Shown here: positions 23,891 to 36,228 of the stretch, piece by piece | Position numbering within the stretch: position 1 is the first letter of the stretch | Layout of the letters: each line of letters begins with the position of its first letter | Assembly: GCA_028455995.1 (NCBI GenBank) | Contig: JABELC010000009.1 | Span: 434,001-498,000, forward strand | Reading direction: 5' to 3' | Length of the DNA stretch: 64,000 nucleotides | DNA from: Scleromitrula shiraiana | Taxonomy: Eukaryota; Ascomycota; Leotiomycetes; Helotiales; Sclerotiniaceae | The notes under the pieces: model-generated | What the model saw: the letters and a program-made list of their open reading frames with translations, nothing else | What the model was told of the DNA's origin: nothing | The model's database searches: none | Program-made: the position numbers and the translations under genes

Positions 23891-25382
23891 ATTGTGTGGT
23901 GGGGTTGGTTCATGTGGAAAGGAGAAATAGGGAATGGGGAACCGGGGGAAAAAATGTAGAGGAATTCGAAAATGGGATACGGAAAAGAATTATTGTTATA
24001 TGGCCATCTATAACATTTGAACGATAGATAAGTTCTGCTATTTGCCATTTTTGCTTTTGCTGGGTTGGCTAGATTAGATTAGATTAGATTAAATGTTGAT
24101 TGTTTTTATTTAGTTAGTTACTTAGTTATCTATAGCAAGTGGAGAAGGAGTACCAGAGGTTTTGGTAGTGGTTCGATGGCTTTGCTTTTCATATTTTGTT
24201 CTTGATACGCTATATACTTAGGTGCTTGTAAATTAGTTAAGGGAGACTCAGGAGAGAGAGGTGCTAATGAAAATATTAATTACCATTGCTCCTATCTTTT
24301 TGAGTCGATGGCTGGCTCGTATGGGTCTATGATGAATATAATATGGTATGGTATGGTATGGCATGGTGATGGTGATGGTGATGGTGACGATGATATCTCC
24401 AAAGGGCAATTTGTACCGGCATCTGATATTGGCGGTAAATAGTTGAAGATTATGATGAAGATTATGATTATGATTATTCCCGTGTAGACTGACCGCAGAT
24501 TAATTATTTATCTGTTGTATAAATTATATGTGGACATGGTACTGTAGTTACGAGTTGGAGAGCTAACATGGTAAAGGTAGTAACTTGAATGGAACTGGGA
24601 CGTGGGAATAGATATGAAGATTTTGATGGGTTTGAGAGATGTGGGATATGGGATTTCGTGATGTGGTGGTGCGTCGTGATGTGATGTGATGTGTTATATT
24701 GTGCGGGAAAACATAGGAAGGGAAATAGAAGTATAACATGCTGTAATTACAAAAGCGAGAGGAGGAGAAACAGAGAGAGCGGGGTGAGTATCGAGAAGGG
24801 GGTAAAGTTACGTGGGGATGGGGAGTATTGGATATGAAGGATATGAAGGATAAGTAGATGGATGGATAGATAGATGGAGAAATGGGGAATTTTCTGATTA
24901 GAGGTAAGTCTGGCGGATACTGGATAGATGAATTGAGATTTATTCAGATGAGGAGAGTGGTATGAAAGGAGGTAATGGTATGATGGGAACGGAACAGGGA
25001 AAGCTAAAAGGGGGGGGGGGAAGTGTAGTTAGTAGTTATAATTGGGTTGCAGTTGAATTTGGTAGTTTCTAGCGGAAGGGAGAAAGGGGAGCATGTGCTT
25101 GATTATGTCAAACTTTTCCTTTCGTGTTGTCAGTGGATTTCTTCGTTGTTGGAAATTAAATATTTGGGTAAGTGATGGTTTGGATTAGTAGTATCTTATG
25201 AGGTGGGACGGGTATTCATTCAATGTGATGTCAATGGTTTCGTAGAGACTTGTCAGTATTGTTTTGCTTCGTTTCTGATTAATTGTCTTAATGGCGAGAT
25301 ATAGAAAGATCCATCGCCAGCAAATTCTTACCCCATGGATGCACGTTTCTCATATCATGTTCTGTTTGCGGCAAACTACCCC
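23891..25382. other. intergenic, convergent 3' ends
   Basis: 1.5 kb between the MER3 stop and the 3' end of the opposing ankyrin/CorA locus. It contains GATTA, GGTAT, GGTGAT and GATG short repeats and a 10-G run near 25011-25020. No gene was recognised. Confidence 0.6.
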
Positions 25383-28300
25383 CTAACACTCGTTGGCAGA
25401 TGTATCATTCCGTCTACGATTTGTCCGTCTCATTTTCCCCGATATCCCTTCTCTATTATGCGCACCCTTAAAAGTCTCATTGGCATCACCATGCGCATCT
25501 GTAGATTCTCCACTGCCATTCCCGGTACTATTATTTCGTGGTCGAAATTTCCCGGAAAGGGTATCTACGTTCCATGTTAAAATAATAGCTGGGACAGAGA
25601 AAAGAGCCGTCACACCAACTATTTGCCATACTAGTGGTTGAGAAGTCAGAACTCGGTTAAGTGGTAGGTACTTACAGAGAATGGGAAATAGCCACCCTGC
25701 TTTGTACTTCAAGTTTCCAGATTCGCTGTCATGGGGGAAATCAGATACGTCTAATGCGAGAAGAGATGCTAGAAATGAAAGAGGTAGCTAGATTGACAAA
25801 CATAATTGTTAGAATTGCGATTTCGCCCTCCGGATGATTATCAGCCCGGGTGCACTTACAAACATAATGGTGATGATTGCGAAAATAAAGATAATGTTAG
25901 ATTGTCTGACTGAATCGTAAGTTTGTAATCGACCAAATTCTACCTGTCGCCAGTCAAGAAGGGTGTTGATCTTTGTTTCGAGTCAGTTGAGAATTTGGTG
26001 AATAATATGTCTTTGGTTATACTGACATGGTTATCTATTCTGTCCGTCTCAGAGAGCCTTTCGTCGAGATCCTTCTTAATATCAGCGGGCGTGCATGATT
26101 TGAAATTTATCAAGTTATTGGAAGGAATAGCCTGCTTCCAGATAACTTCTTGATCCTCTGTCAAAGATCTCAACATATGAAGCTCATCATGAATATCTCG
26201 TATGAAGTCGAGAAGCTCGGTTTCGGATGAGATAACATGATAGCGGCTTGGAAGTGCTGCTTTAGTACCTGACGACATAGAGCCAATTCTTTTGCTCGTT
26301 CCAGATAGTACAACATGGTGACTATTTAAGGTGCTGGTATATCTGATGACTTGGAATATGACTCTTTACCAGAAGGGTCTCCCTTCTGTTTCTTTTCCCG
26401 AAGTCCGAAGTCCTCGGAGAAAGTCTCGGAAGAGGTCGGTTTCTTCATCGGCCTACTCAAATCTATTAGTTTGAATGATTAAAAGTCTCTCGCACATTTA
26501 GAGCAACGTACTACAGCTCTAATTGACTCCCGGAATATCTCAATTGGGCCTTTCGAGTCTTGGTTGGGAATGGGTACAGATCTTTTTATGAAGAGCCCAG
26601 TTGCAACACCAAGAAGAAGCTTCATTACGGAATTGGCTGGCGTAGAGCGTTCAGACGAACTTTCGATCTCGCCGTAATTTATACTATTTAGTGCGGTTTG
26701 GAGAAGACTTCTTGAAAACTTTTGATCAACTTGACTGTTTTGACAGGAGTTTTGTTCAGAGTTTTCAGTTATAGCTGTAATGATTGTATCTAAACATAAG
26801 TTAGCCTGATGCCATGCTAATTTGTGGCAATTACCAATAATCTTACTTTCGTCAAGAATCCAAACCCAAAGTTGATTTACCTTAAGTATTGTCTTTTGGT
26901 CACCTATATGTTTGATGATTGTTAGATCTGAGCATCAACATTTTACTGGTGCTTGTCCTACAAAGAAGCTTCACGTCTTCCTCTTTCTTTTTAATATAAT
27001 TCGACAACACTTGGTCGTTGTCTCTCATGGAAGTATCGGTTATCGTGGGATCATAATACTGATCAGGAGTCATAGATATATGCTTCTTTTGTCTCGAGGT
27101 TCCTTGATTGATATACTCATCAGCCATTACAGTGTTTATGGATTCATATTCTCTGGGAGGATATGTCCCTATTGTAAGATACGGCATCTATTACGGATGA
27201 TATTCAGCATCTTGTGTTGCGTTTCAAGGAGGTAATTGAGCAGCCCCATACAAAAAGTGCCATACAATTGCCAGTGTTGGAGGCTCTTGGTGTCCGGTTG
27301 TCACTCGTATCACTGGTCGCGTGGTTGATATTGCTCTCTCTCCTCTTTGCGCTGCCGAGACGAATATGGTGAGTATCCAATATTATCGTAAACATAGTTA
27401 AGTATTACATACCACTAATTGAAATTTCATGTAACAGCGTCCAGCGCCCGCCGCCAATTTGGACCAGCTTCGATTAAAGTGTTTCATTAGAGCCATATGT
27501 TCCACCTCCGAGCGTTTCGAATCATGTGATAAGCGACTGACAAGGTCCTTAAGAGGACAATGTGAGAAACTTGTGGCAAAATAGGAATAACCGTGAAACT
27601 TACTCGCATCAAATACAACTGCCAATGATTCATCTGTTATTGCTACTCGATATCCAACAACTAAGGGTAATGTAAGAGCCTTACATCATTGATCGGGAGA
27701 TGAATCTAATGAAGACGAAAGGTTTCGAAAGCTGCAATTGGGAGATTGTTCACTATCAACGTTATTCTGCGTACCTTTCTTGCTTTTCTTAACAGTGGGT
27801 CCTCCTAAAGCCTTCTTCAGCGAACCTAAACCTCTCTAGCGCAAGTCGTCTCTGACATTTCTCATCAGGGAATCTGAACCTTCCCCGTAAACAGTATCAT
27901 TCATGAACACTAGGCTCAGCGTATGGCATATGAATTGTTTCCCCATCAGAAATAATATCAACAATATTTCCTAAGAGCTTCGGTGCCGGATTTCCGTCTA
28001 CATATATGACGAAGCTAGGTATGTGAGTATTGTTTGTATTTGCGACGTGATCAAGAAGCGGCGGTGGGCTCGAAAGTAATTCCCGAATGTGGAATCGAAT
28101 ATCACTAAGGATGTATTTGTCTGGTACAAGCTTTAAAGCGCTTTTTATTCCGTCAGAAGAGTATCCGCCCTTAGATAACAATCACCATGCCATAACTGCC
28201 TGAGATTGATAAACCGCCCAATGGAGAGTTGTAAAATCCTCTGAATCTTGAACGTCTTTCTGATCAAAAGACTCTAGAATTTCTCTCGGTATGTTTTCAT

Positions 28301-29030
28301 ACCCAGGCTTCTCATATCTAGCTAGCAACTCAAGCATCCGATCTACAACTGCCGGATACGATTCTATGAAGCCTCTGCCTGTGGTTCGAAGCTCTTCGAT
28401 TACAGACCAAAATCAGTCTTCCAGATGAGTATGCCATCAGTCAATAGATATAGTCAAAGGTGAGCCGCCCCAGCTGTTCTGCTATACGATCATCTCAACT
28501 ATCGCCCATGCTGACGGTTGATTTGGTTGTTTTGTTTTATTAAGATGCGGTCGCTCTGCTTGCTCCTTCATCCTATCGAGCAGAAGTTGTGCGATTTCAA
28601 GCGAACCGCTTTCGGACGCTATATGAAGCCATCTAGCCCCTTCCCGAGTCCATTGCATTACTTGTCGATTGTGATTAATGCATTTGCTAGCTATGTCAAG
28701 GGCACCATTGGAGATTGCCCAGTACATTATTATTTCAAGCTGTTCTAGCGTCTCGTATTCGGCGTTTTCAAAGCCTCATCAGTGTGGCCTCAATTGCGGG
28801 GACATCGGATTTGAGCTCTGTATTATGAGTTTTGATGGTTGGGATTTGAGGATAGTATTCTTCTACCGCTAATATCTCGAGCGCAATCTCGATATTATTA
28901 TCTTCAACAACAATAGCAGTCCAAAGTGATGTAAAACCGTATTTATTACAAACCATGACCCTGACACCATTTTTTTATCAGGATCTTCACATTTTCAAGA
29001 CAATTACGCCTGGCTGCTAATTCCAAGACA
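25383..29030 (-). pseudogene. ankyrin-repeat protein with CorA-like C-terminal membrane domain, probably decayed
   Basis: Read on the minus strand, pieces of one fungal ankyrin/CorA-type protein follow in order. Ankyrin repeats lie at about 29020-28490 (GATVLELAARRNCLENVKIL; GARWLHIASESGSLEIAQLL). A central part includes TPDQYYDPTITDTSMRDNDQ (about 27080) and KVNQLWVWILDESKII. The end is CorA-like: ETELLDFIRDIHDELHMLRS (about 26220) and RQSNIIFIFAIITIMF, with final helices around 25800 and 25640. The last three or four exons read cleanly with good splice sites to the stop at 25383. Upstream there are a frameshift in an A7 run (about 28975), another near 28770, and stops at 28482-28484, 28413-28415, 28437-28439 and 28182-28184. 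The 5' end starts directly in a repeat. Magnesium transport is not implied; the role of this fusion family is unknown. Introns or assembly errors could explain some breaks. Confidence 0.6.
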
Positions 29031-29039
29031 GTGGCTCCC

Positions 29040-29726
29040 ATCATTGTACTTCATTACTCGACGAAGCCAAGTAAGTATCCCTATCCTATCGACCATAGAG
29101 ACATCTTACTTACATATAAGTAACGCACAAAAGCATTACTTATTAACTATTAACCAAGACGTAGAAGTAAAAAATTCTCAACCGTCCATACATCCAACCG
29201 TCTATCCATCCATCCATATATAACAAACAAACAAACAAACAGAACAGGGGTATCCCGAAACCCCATTTCTTTTATGAATGTCAGCCTCTTCATCTTCAAC
29301 AAGCGCTCAGCAACCAAGCTCACACGCTAAACACAGTGCTAAACACAGTGGGGTTGTAGTTTAGACGCAGAACTTGAAGGGAGGGTGGGTACGTAAAAAT
29401 GCAGTCACGGTACTACTACTCCTACTACTAGTAGCGTGTTACTTACGAAGGGGGTATTATCAATAACGAAATCATCTTCACTCACTCATTTACTTACTTA
29501 CTTACTTACTTATTTATGTTCATACCTCAAAGTGCATAGATGATGTATGCATGGATGGATGCATGGAATTGAGATTTGTTTTGTTTAATTCAATTCATTA
29601 AGTTAAGTTAAGTTCAATTCAATCCTTTCGTGTCAGGTAAATAAAGGTTTATCCGTGCCATACCATACCATACCATACTAATCCATGAGGACCCAATTCA
29701 CCCATATCATTACATAGTTACTCGTG

Positions 29727-29757
<31 letters not shown>

Positions 29758-30040
29758 CCCGTTTCCTTTTATTTCCGCTCCTTCCTTCCTTCCTTCCTTC
29801 CTTTCGCTATCCTGTGTAATCGTGCATGTATAATTCTGCGCTGTATGTATGTGTATGTGTGTGTGTGTGTGTATATGTATGTAACAATGCTGAGTTGGGT
29901 ATAATAACGTGACGTATGTATACAAGTCTTTCACTTTCTCTTTCTCTTCCTCCTCCTTATTCTCTCTTCATTCCTTTCTCTTTACTCAATTCGCACATCC
30001 ATGAAAAAGATCATTTCCCTTCCTCACTGCACCCTCAAAC
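29040..30040. other. intergenic with simple repeats
   Basis: About 1 kb with TTAC (about 29490-29510), TTCC (about 29782-29803) and TG (about 29848-29872) tracts and one copy of the CTACTAGTAG palindrome (29425-29434). No gene was recognised. Confidence 0.6.
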
Positions 30041-31142
30041 TTAAGTCCCCGGATAAGGTTCCGGAACCGGCCCATTATCGATCGGTCGTCGCCCGGGTAA
30101 CAAAGAACTCCTGAATGACCTCTTCTTATTCTGTGCCGCTGTTGGTGTCGTCGCAACAGGTGTTTCCCTCATCTCTCCATTTGTATTGGTGTGAGCAGTG
30201 GTATGCATCGGTTCCGGGGCATGAGGTAGCGCATCGGGATTTGCAACACCAGCACCGTGTGTGGGTTTTGTCTCTACGGATGCTTCTTCGCCTTTGTTGC
30301 GGTGGGCGGATGCAAAGGGCCCGTGGAGTTCGTTGTGCGCGAGGGATTTGTACATTATATATGTACTGTTGGGAGAGGTTAGTGGGTTATTCTTGTGGGG
30401 AAAGGGGGATGAGGGAAGTGAGTGACATACCTGGCCCAAGTGCCGCACATTCCAATCCAGAGAAGTACGGTGGATGCGATATTATAGGCGTTTTTTCTGT
30501 AAATGGGAGCGGGGGGACCATTGAGATCGAAGTAACGTTGAGCTTCTGCGTTTGTTAGGCCATCGATTGTGGCGCGGCTGGTTGCAACGATCACCTATTG
30601 ATTTATATGTCAGTGAGTTGTTTTTGGTAAAGGGAATATAGAGAGAAGTTGAGAGAATATAAACATACGGTAACAGCAATAGCATCAGCCAAGGTCATGA
30701 TACACATAATTACTGAAGAAATCTTCCACGCAAGTTTCACATCGTGACTTTCATGACGTTCAGGCCAGAAAAGATCAAAGAAAAATCCGGATCCAAAGAT
30801 CGTAGCGACAGCGATACCAACAAATATATTGAAGGCGAATACACCAACGATATCGTTGTTTTGTACATGTAATCCATAGCGCGTTTGAATGCCATCTTGC
30901 TGATCAACGTAATCTTGAGGGAGCGCGAGAATTAGCTGATTTGTTTTGAGATAGAAATATAAAGATAACTTACCACTTAATGCGGCGGTTCCGACAGATT
31001 CAGAACATACCATGAATATCATGGCGATTTGGTAGACGATCATCTTGGTTTTGCGGAGATGATATACTTGGTTGAACATATATGAGCCTCTGAACTTGCC
31101 CCATTGCATCTCCTTGAGATCTAAACCCCATATTACAGCCAT
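30041..31142 (-). CDS. multi-pass membrane protein of unknown function
   Basis: Four exons: 31142-30974, 30913-30669, 30594-30431, 30365-30041, giving 300 aa with all phases consistent. It starts MAVIWGLDLKEMQWGKFRGS. About four hydrophobic segments are visible: MIVYQIAMIFMVCSESVGTA, DIVGVFAFNIFVGIAVATIF, ISSVIMCIMTLADAIAVTVI and NIASTVLLWIGMCGTW. The C-terminal 90 residues are hydrophilic, Pro/Thr-rich and probably cytosolic, ending PVPEPYPGT. There is no cleavable signal peptide. I do not recognise the family; the tight intron phases and intact frame argue for a real conserved gene. Its neighbour on the 3' side is the decayed ankyrin locus in the same orientation. Confidence 0.75.
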
Positions 31143-31571
31143 TGTTCTAACTCTTGTATATGGAACGAGAGGAAGTTTTTGTATGGTTTGGATTAATATT
31201 GATTTTTGGGTTGCGATTGGGGATTTGATAGTGAGGTTTATTGGAATGAGATGGAGTGTTTGATATCCCAAAGCGGTATTATTTCCGGGATTTCCTATTA
31301 TGGATTCTTTCAAGTTGGATTCTTTACAAAGATTGATCCTATTAAAAGTTGAAGGCAACCAATGATAATTGAGGAAGAATAGTAATATGAATATGAATAT
31401 GATTATGATTATTGATAACAGCGATAAAAGAATATGTATGTATCGAACGTATCGAATGTATGGAATGTATGGAATGTATGGAATGTATCGAATGTATCGA
31501 ATAGTCAAAAACAAAACTAATTATTTATGGTATGTATCTATGGGGAATAGTTGTAACTTATCAAGTTATTT

Positions 31572-31572
<1 letters not shown>

Positions 31573-31605
<33 letters not shown>
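31573..31605. repeat. (GA)n microsatellite
   Basis: About 16 tandem AG/GA units ending in AAAAGT. Confidence 0.92.
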
Positions 31606-31609
<4 letters not shown>

Positions 31610-31774
31610 TAAAAATAATAGTATAGTAAAGACTAGTTAAAGAAAAAGGGACCTTTCTATTTTTTCATCCTTTTATATTTTTTTCATCTTTTTCTTCCGG
31701 TTGGTAGTAGTCACGTAGTTAAGTAGTATGTATGTATAGTTAAATGAAGCTTGTTAGGAATTAATAAAAGGCAA

Positions 31775-31826
31775 TTGAAAGTTGAAAGTTGAAAGTTGAA
31801 AGTTGAAAGTTGTAAGTTGTAAGTTC
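31775..31826. repeat. 7-bp minisatellite GTTGAAA/GTTGTAA
   Basis: About seven copies; the last two change GAAA to GTAA. Confidence 0.88.
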
Positions 31827-31899
31827 TTAACTATATACGTCATAATTGACTAGGATAAGATATCGGGAGTTGAATATTATTATAATAACCCTTGGCCTA

Positions 31900-31947
31900 T
31901 GGTTATGGTTATGGTTATGGTTATGGTTATGGTTATGGTTATGGTTA
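31900..31947. repeat. (GGTTAT)n hexanucleotide repeat
   Basis: About eight perfect tandem units. The unit differs from the fungal telomere unit TTAGGG, so this is not called a telomere relic. Confidence 0.92.
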
Positions 31948-32207
31948 CAGTTGAAATCTAAAAAGGTTTGGTAAAAATGTACGAAATGTAGATCATCTAA
32001 ATTAGTTCTAAAGCTAGAAAAAGGTCAATGTGAAGTGTTAATGTGAAGTATCAATGAATGAGATTTTGTTAGGTACATTAATACATAAGACGTCAAATAC
32101 TTGAATTTGATAGAAATAGATTAAGAAAAAGAAGAAAGGAATAGAAAAGGAAAAGGATCCAAGTTTTATTTTACTTGATTTGATTCTCCAAATTCGGTTT
32201 GCTATAT

Positions 32208-32262
32208 AGTGTTACCAGTGTTCCCAGTGTTCCCAGTGTTATCAGTGTTATCAGTGTTACCA
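32208..32262. repeat. 10-bp minisatellite
   Basis: About five to six imperfect copies of CAGTGTTNCC/CAGTGTTATC. Confidence 0.85.
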
Positions 32263-33496
32263 CCCTTTAGAAGAAACCGTTTTCGTAGAGAGAGAGGGGT
32301 AAGAAGTTTCATCTTTACTCATTTAAAATTCTATATGTGAATTTCCATAATGCGAGTGGACGCGCATAGACATACATGAAGGATTGACGTCCACGAGTTG
32401 TATCCATACGAATATCGTGTACCGTATACCGTATACCGTATGTCAGTCAGTTGTTTTGATAGCTTCATGACTCTTGGCATCATTAATGCTATGAAGGATT
32501 TACGTATCGTACCTATGCATCTTTGTGGATATGAATCATGGTAAACAGTACCACAGATAAGTAAACTGTCTTATTTGTTTGTACCGCACATCAATATCGT
32601 ACAGAAAAGAAGCAAAATCCATTACACAACTTAAATCCTCTATCATTGAGAAGGTAAACAAGAAGAAAAAAAAAATTTTCTTCGGTTTTTATATTTATAT
32701 GTTCAGACAAGCTTTTAAACTAAGATAAGTCCCTTTAAAGCCTTGAAAACAGAGTTTCGTTCTACTCTTTTAACTCCCGTCACACATCCGTTCCGTTTCT
32801 TGGATATTTTGGTAGTAGTACTTGGCTATCGTACGGAACACGAAATATCAAGAAGTATTTGTATGAATTCACTCCAAGTGGACGTGAACGTTCTACATTG
32901 ATAAAAACATGGGGCTATGATTGATATCTCTTAAATTGGATATTCTTCAGTGGAAATTTTTCAATTATCATGACAGAATTTGCTTCGAGACCTTGAGTGA
33001 GTGGCGATTTGTTTTTTTGCTTGGCACCAAGACGCTCGATAATTTCATTCATAACATCTCCAAACTTCAGATAACTTTAAAAGAGCCTCAAGTACTGTCC
33101 TACGTTATTGTACGAAGAACTATGACATGCCAATTCATTGCAACACAAAATTCAATGATGGGGTTGTCCGGAATGATAAAAGGAAAAATTAAATTTCCGT
33201 TCTGGGAATAAGACAAAATCATTACCCATTGATGATATGCGGGCGGGAGGAAAAGAGCTTCCCGAGTCAATATCAAATGGAATGGCTTGCAGCTGAATAA
33301 CAAGCTCAATTCATCTTGTGATCGGCGTGCTACGATGTACGACATTTATATACTTGGGGAAGTCCCTGAAAATGCTACCTAACAAGTAGGCTGAGAGGTT
33401 TGATTTTTTTTGTTATTTATTCTACATCCGTCACTTAATTCGTTTTCGCTTCGTTGAAGATTTGTTTTCTTATGATTGACTGTACAAATCGTCAAG

Positions 33497-34250
33497 ATGC
33501 ATCTCAAGACTCTTTTACTCCTCCTCTCGCTATCTTTCCTTCCAATAGCTTCCTCCTTTTCCCCTTTGCCCTTCTCTGGCCACAAACCCAGCGACGATTA
33601 CTATACATATCCTCCTCTGGAACAAATCCGCTATACTCTCGCTTTAGAAACATTTCTGCTCGACACGAAAAATTGGACTGCTTTGAATCTGATATATACC
33701 AATGATGCGGTTGCGAATTTTACTAGTTTGGGGGCTGGTGTTTGTATGTTTTATCTTCTCTGTTGATTTGGCATTGCAATTTCTCTTGGGTCTAGTTATC
33801 CAGAACTTCGATCTAATTTCTTCAAACAGGGTCGGGATTGGATCAGATAATCACAAATGAAGAAAAGGCTCTTGGGGCTGTGGCACACGGCATTCATCAG
33901 ATATCGAGTAGTGCTATTTTGATCAACCCGGGAAATTGTAGTGAGGCTAGTGTTATGAGTTAGTACGTATTGCCCCTTTTTCTGATTCTTCCCCTATCCT
34001 CTTCATACTATTTTCATCCTGTTCATCTGGAAACAAAAACTAATAAATAAAAAGTTACACATTCAATCATTTTGATACCGTCGCAAATGGAACAACACAG
34101 CATGTAGGGACGGCATGGTCAAAGTATGAAGATCAGTGGATTGATACCGGATCGCATGATGGAAGTCCCAGTTCGTGGAGGGTAAAGAGAAGACAGGTCG
34201 CGTTGATTGGGGGACCGATCGCGGGAGATTTGAAGATTGAGAGAGGATAG
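33497..34250 (+). CDS. secreted SnoaL/NTF2-like domain protein
   Basis: Exons 33497-33743, 33830-33962, 34055-34250 give 191 aa; phases 1 and 2 fit at the two introns. The N-terminus MHLKTLLLLLSLSFLPIASS is a classical signal peptide, so secretion is likely. The body resembles the SnoaL-like fold family: an N-terminal helix (PPLEQIRYTLALETFLLDTK), YTNDAVANFTSLGAGVWSGL, and a C-terminal strand region with KYEDQWIDTGS and SSWRVKRRQVALIGGPIAGD. Such fungal proteins are small extracellular or enzyme-like domains of mostly unknown substrate. There is one potential NFT glycosylation site. Function is not assigned beyond the fold, which is inferred from pattern. Confidence 0.75.
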
Positions 34251-35160
34251 ATGATTAACAAGGGAAAGTGATAGATGGATATGTAATGGATGGGTGGTAG
34301 AATGGAGATGGAATAGAGATAGGAGACTAGAGATAGGAACGGAACTATTGGTATGGATGGGGTCATAATAATCATATTCTAGAATCAGGCTATGCCACAA
34401 CAATTTAATATAATAGATTAGTACAGATTCTCATTTCATCATCCTTCGTTTTAAACTCTTTCAGCATCAATATAACAAGATCCTAGCCATCAATCATTGC
34501 TGCTATTGAAGAGTGGATTCGAGAAACCATTAACACGTGCTTCAATTGAACTACGTATCATGTGATTATAGGCCTCAGGTATCGAGGCTTCAAGTCCTCA
34601 CGCTACACCGAATTTAGACTCAGCGCCCCCCACTATCCTTGAAGCTTTGGTTAAAAAAGTTTCCAGAGCATTCCTATTTCTTCTTTTCTGACTTTTCTTT
34701 TACTTGGGCCTCACCAACAATCCCCCATTTAACAACAACTCTTAACAATTTTCTTTTCTCTCTTCCCAATTTTCTTAACTCTCTTCAATTATAAGTATTG
34801 AGGTGAGGCTCCTTTAATAATTACTTGAAATTCCTCGATTTAATTCTATTACAAAAAGGTATGTCTTCTCTTCATTCATTGAAGTCTCTTCACAGTCAAC
34901 CAAACGAATCCCCTCATCCTACACCCCTCATATCCTTTTCAAAATGATGATACACAAGCTGGCACCAGTCTGAGTCGAATTTGTACTCATATCTTTGATG
35001 ACAATGCTTTGCGCCTTCGGGCCTCCTTCTGATTTAAAACGAACTCCCATTCAAATTCGGATTATAGTTGCAAATTCTGTTTTTGCAGAAAGCTGACATC
35101 TATCTTCTCAATAGTTATTATCCAGCTACTTGCTTAGATACTTATAAATATTAGCCCAAG
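34251..35160. other. intergenic between SnoaL-like gene and AHA1
   Basis: 910 bp with no gene recognised. It is pyrimidine-rich from about 34690 to 34880, probably the AHA1 promoter and leader; the leader may contain an intron starting near 34859 (GTATGTC after AAAAG), which I cannot confirm. Confidence 0.5.
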
Positions 35161-36228
35161 ATGGTTCTTCATAATCCAAATAACTGGCATTGGGTCAACA
35201 AAGATGCCTCAACATGGGCAAAACAATGGTTGGAGGATAGCATTAAGGAAGTGAAGGCTGAGGAAAATGGAGTTACTGCTCAATTGGATAAATTGATTAG
35301 TATGGACGGTGATGTTGATGTCAATCAACGAAAGGGAAAAGTTATTACCATATTTGATGTTAAGCTCGTTATTGAGTATTCAGGTATGCCCTGTATATAT
35401 TTTCAATATAATAAATTGTGTCTAATAGCACTTAGGCAAGACCAAAGATGATGAATCCGTGAGCGGTACTATTACAGTTCCCGAAGTTGCCCATGATACT
35501 GAAGAAAATGAGTATGTTGTATGTCTTCATCGTCTCCTATGAGCGCCGTGTATGATTTGTCTAACGTATAGCTTCAGTTTGACATAGACATTTATTCTGA
35601 TGCCAACTCAAAAGCACCCGTAAAAGATCTCGTTCGTTCAAACCTCGTCCCACAACTTCGCAAACAATTCGGCAAGCTCGGACCTGCCTTGATTGCTGAG
35701 CACGGAAAAGATATCCAACATGCACCAGATGAAAACCCTAACTCTAAATTCCCAGCTGCAAAGATATACTCGAGCAACACTGCTACCCAATCTTCTGCAA
35801 GCACCACAGCAAAGGGGCCTTCTATAGTTAACACCACAACCGTTACTGATAACGAGGAATTCCGTGCTCCTGCTTCAGAACTTTACAAAACATTCACCGA
35901 TGCCGAACGTATCACCGCTTTCACACGCGCCTCACCAAAGCTATTCGAGGGTGCCAAGAAAGGAGGAAAGTTTGAACTCTTCGGTGGTAACGTCTCAGGA
36001 GAATACCTCGAACTCGAAGAACCCACAAAGATTATTCAGAGCTGGAGACTTGATCAATGGCCACAAGGGCATTTCTCTCGCTTGGAGATTAACTTTGATC
36101 AAAATGATGTTGATAATGTTACCGTTATGAGGGTTTCTTGGAGTGGGGTTCCTGTTGGTCAGGAGGAGGTTACTAAGAGGAATTGGATGGAGTATTATGT
36201 TAGGAGTATTAAACAAACTTTTGGGTAA
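35161..36228 (+). CDS. AHA1: Aha1, activator of Hsp90 ATPase
   Basis: Cytosolic co-chaperone that binds Hsp90 and stimulates its ATPase cycle. Exons 35161-35383, 35436-35518, 35578-36228 give 318 aa; all junctions are in frame. The N-terminus has the conserved NPNNWHWVNKD motif, followed by the Aha1 N-terminal domain through about residue 150 (RKGKVITIFDVKLVIEYSG; TVPEVAHDTEENEYVFDIDI). A Ser/Thr-rich linker (about 160-190) leads to the C-terminal AHSA1/START-like domain (FRAPASELYKTFTDAERITA; GGNVSGEYLELEEPTKIIQS; WRLDQWPQGHFSRLEI) ending YYVRSIKQTFG. Length is close to the usual 330-350 aa. The gene is intact and its assignment is secure. Confidence 0.95.

Larger units (their letters stand above)
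31143..33496. other. intergenic with several minisatellites
   Basis: 2.35 kb of divergent upstream sequence rich in tandem repeats (listed separately). Short frames at 32921-33345 on both strands show no family features. The last 80 bp before the SnoaL-like gene is T-rich and is a likely leader. Confidence 0.6.

Noticed and set aside
28413..28439. TGA read as tryptophan (alternative genetic code)
   Set aside because: All other genes in the window end at or avoid TGA normally (for example HOP1 and SMD3 stop at TGA), so decay of this locus is a simpler explanation.
31900..31947. Internal telomere repeat
   Set aside because: The unit is GGTTAT, not TTAGGG; treated as a plain hexanucleotide repeat.
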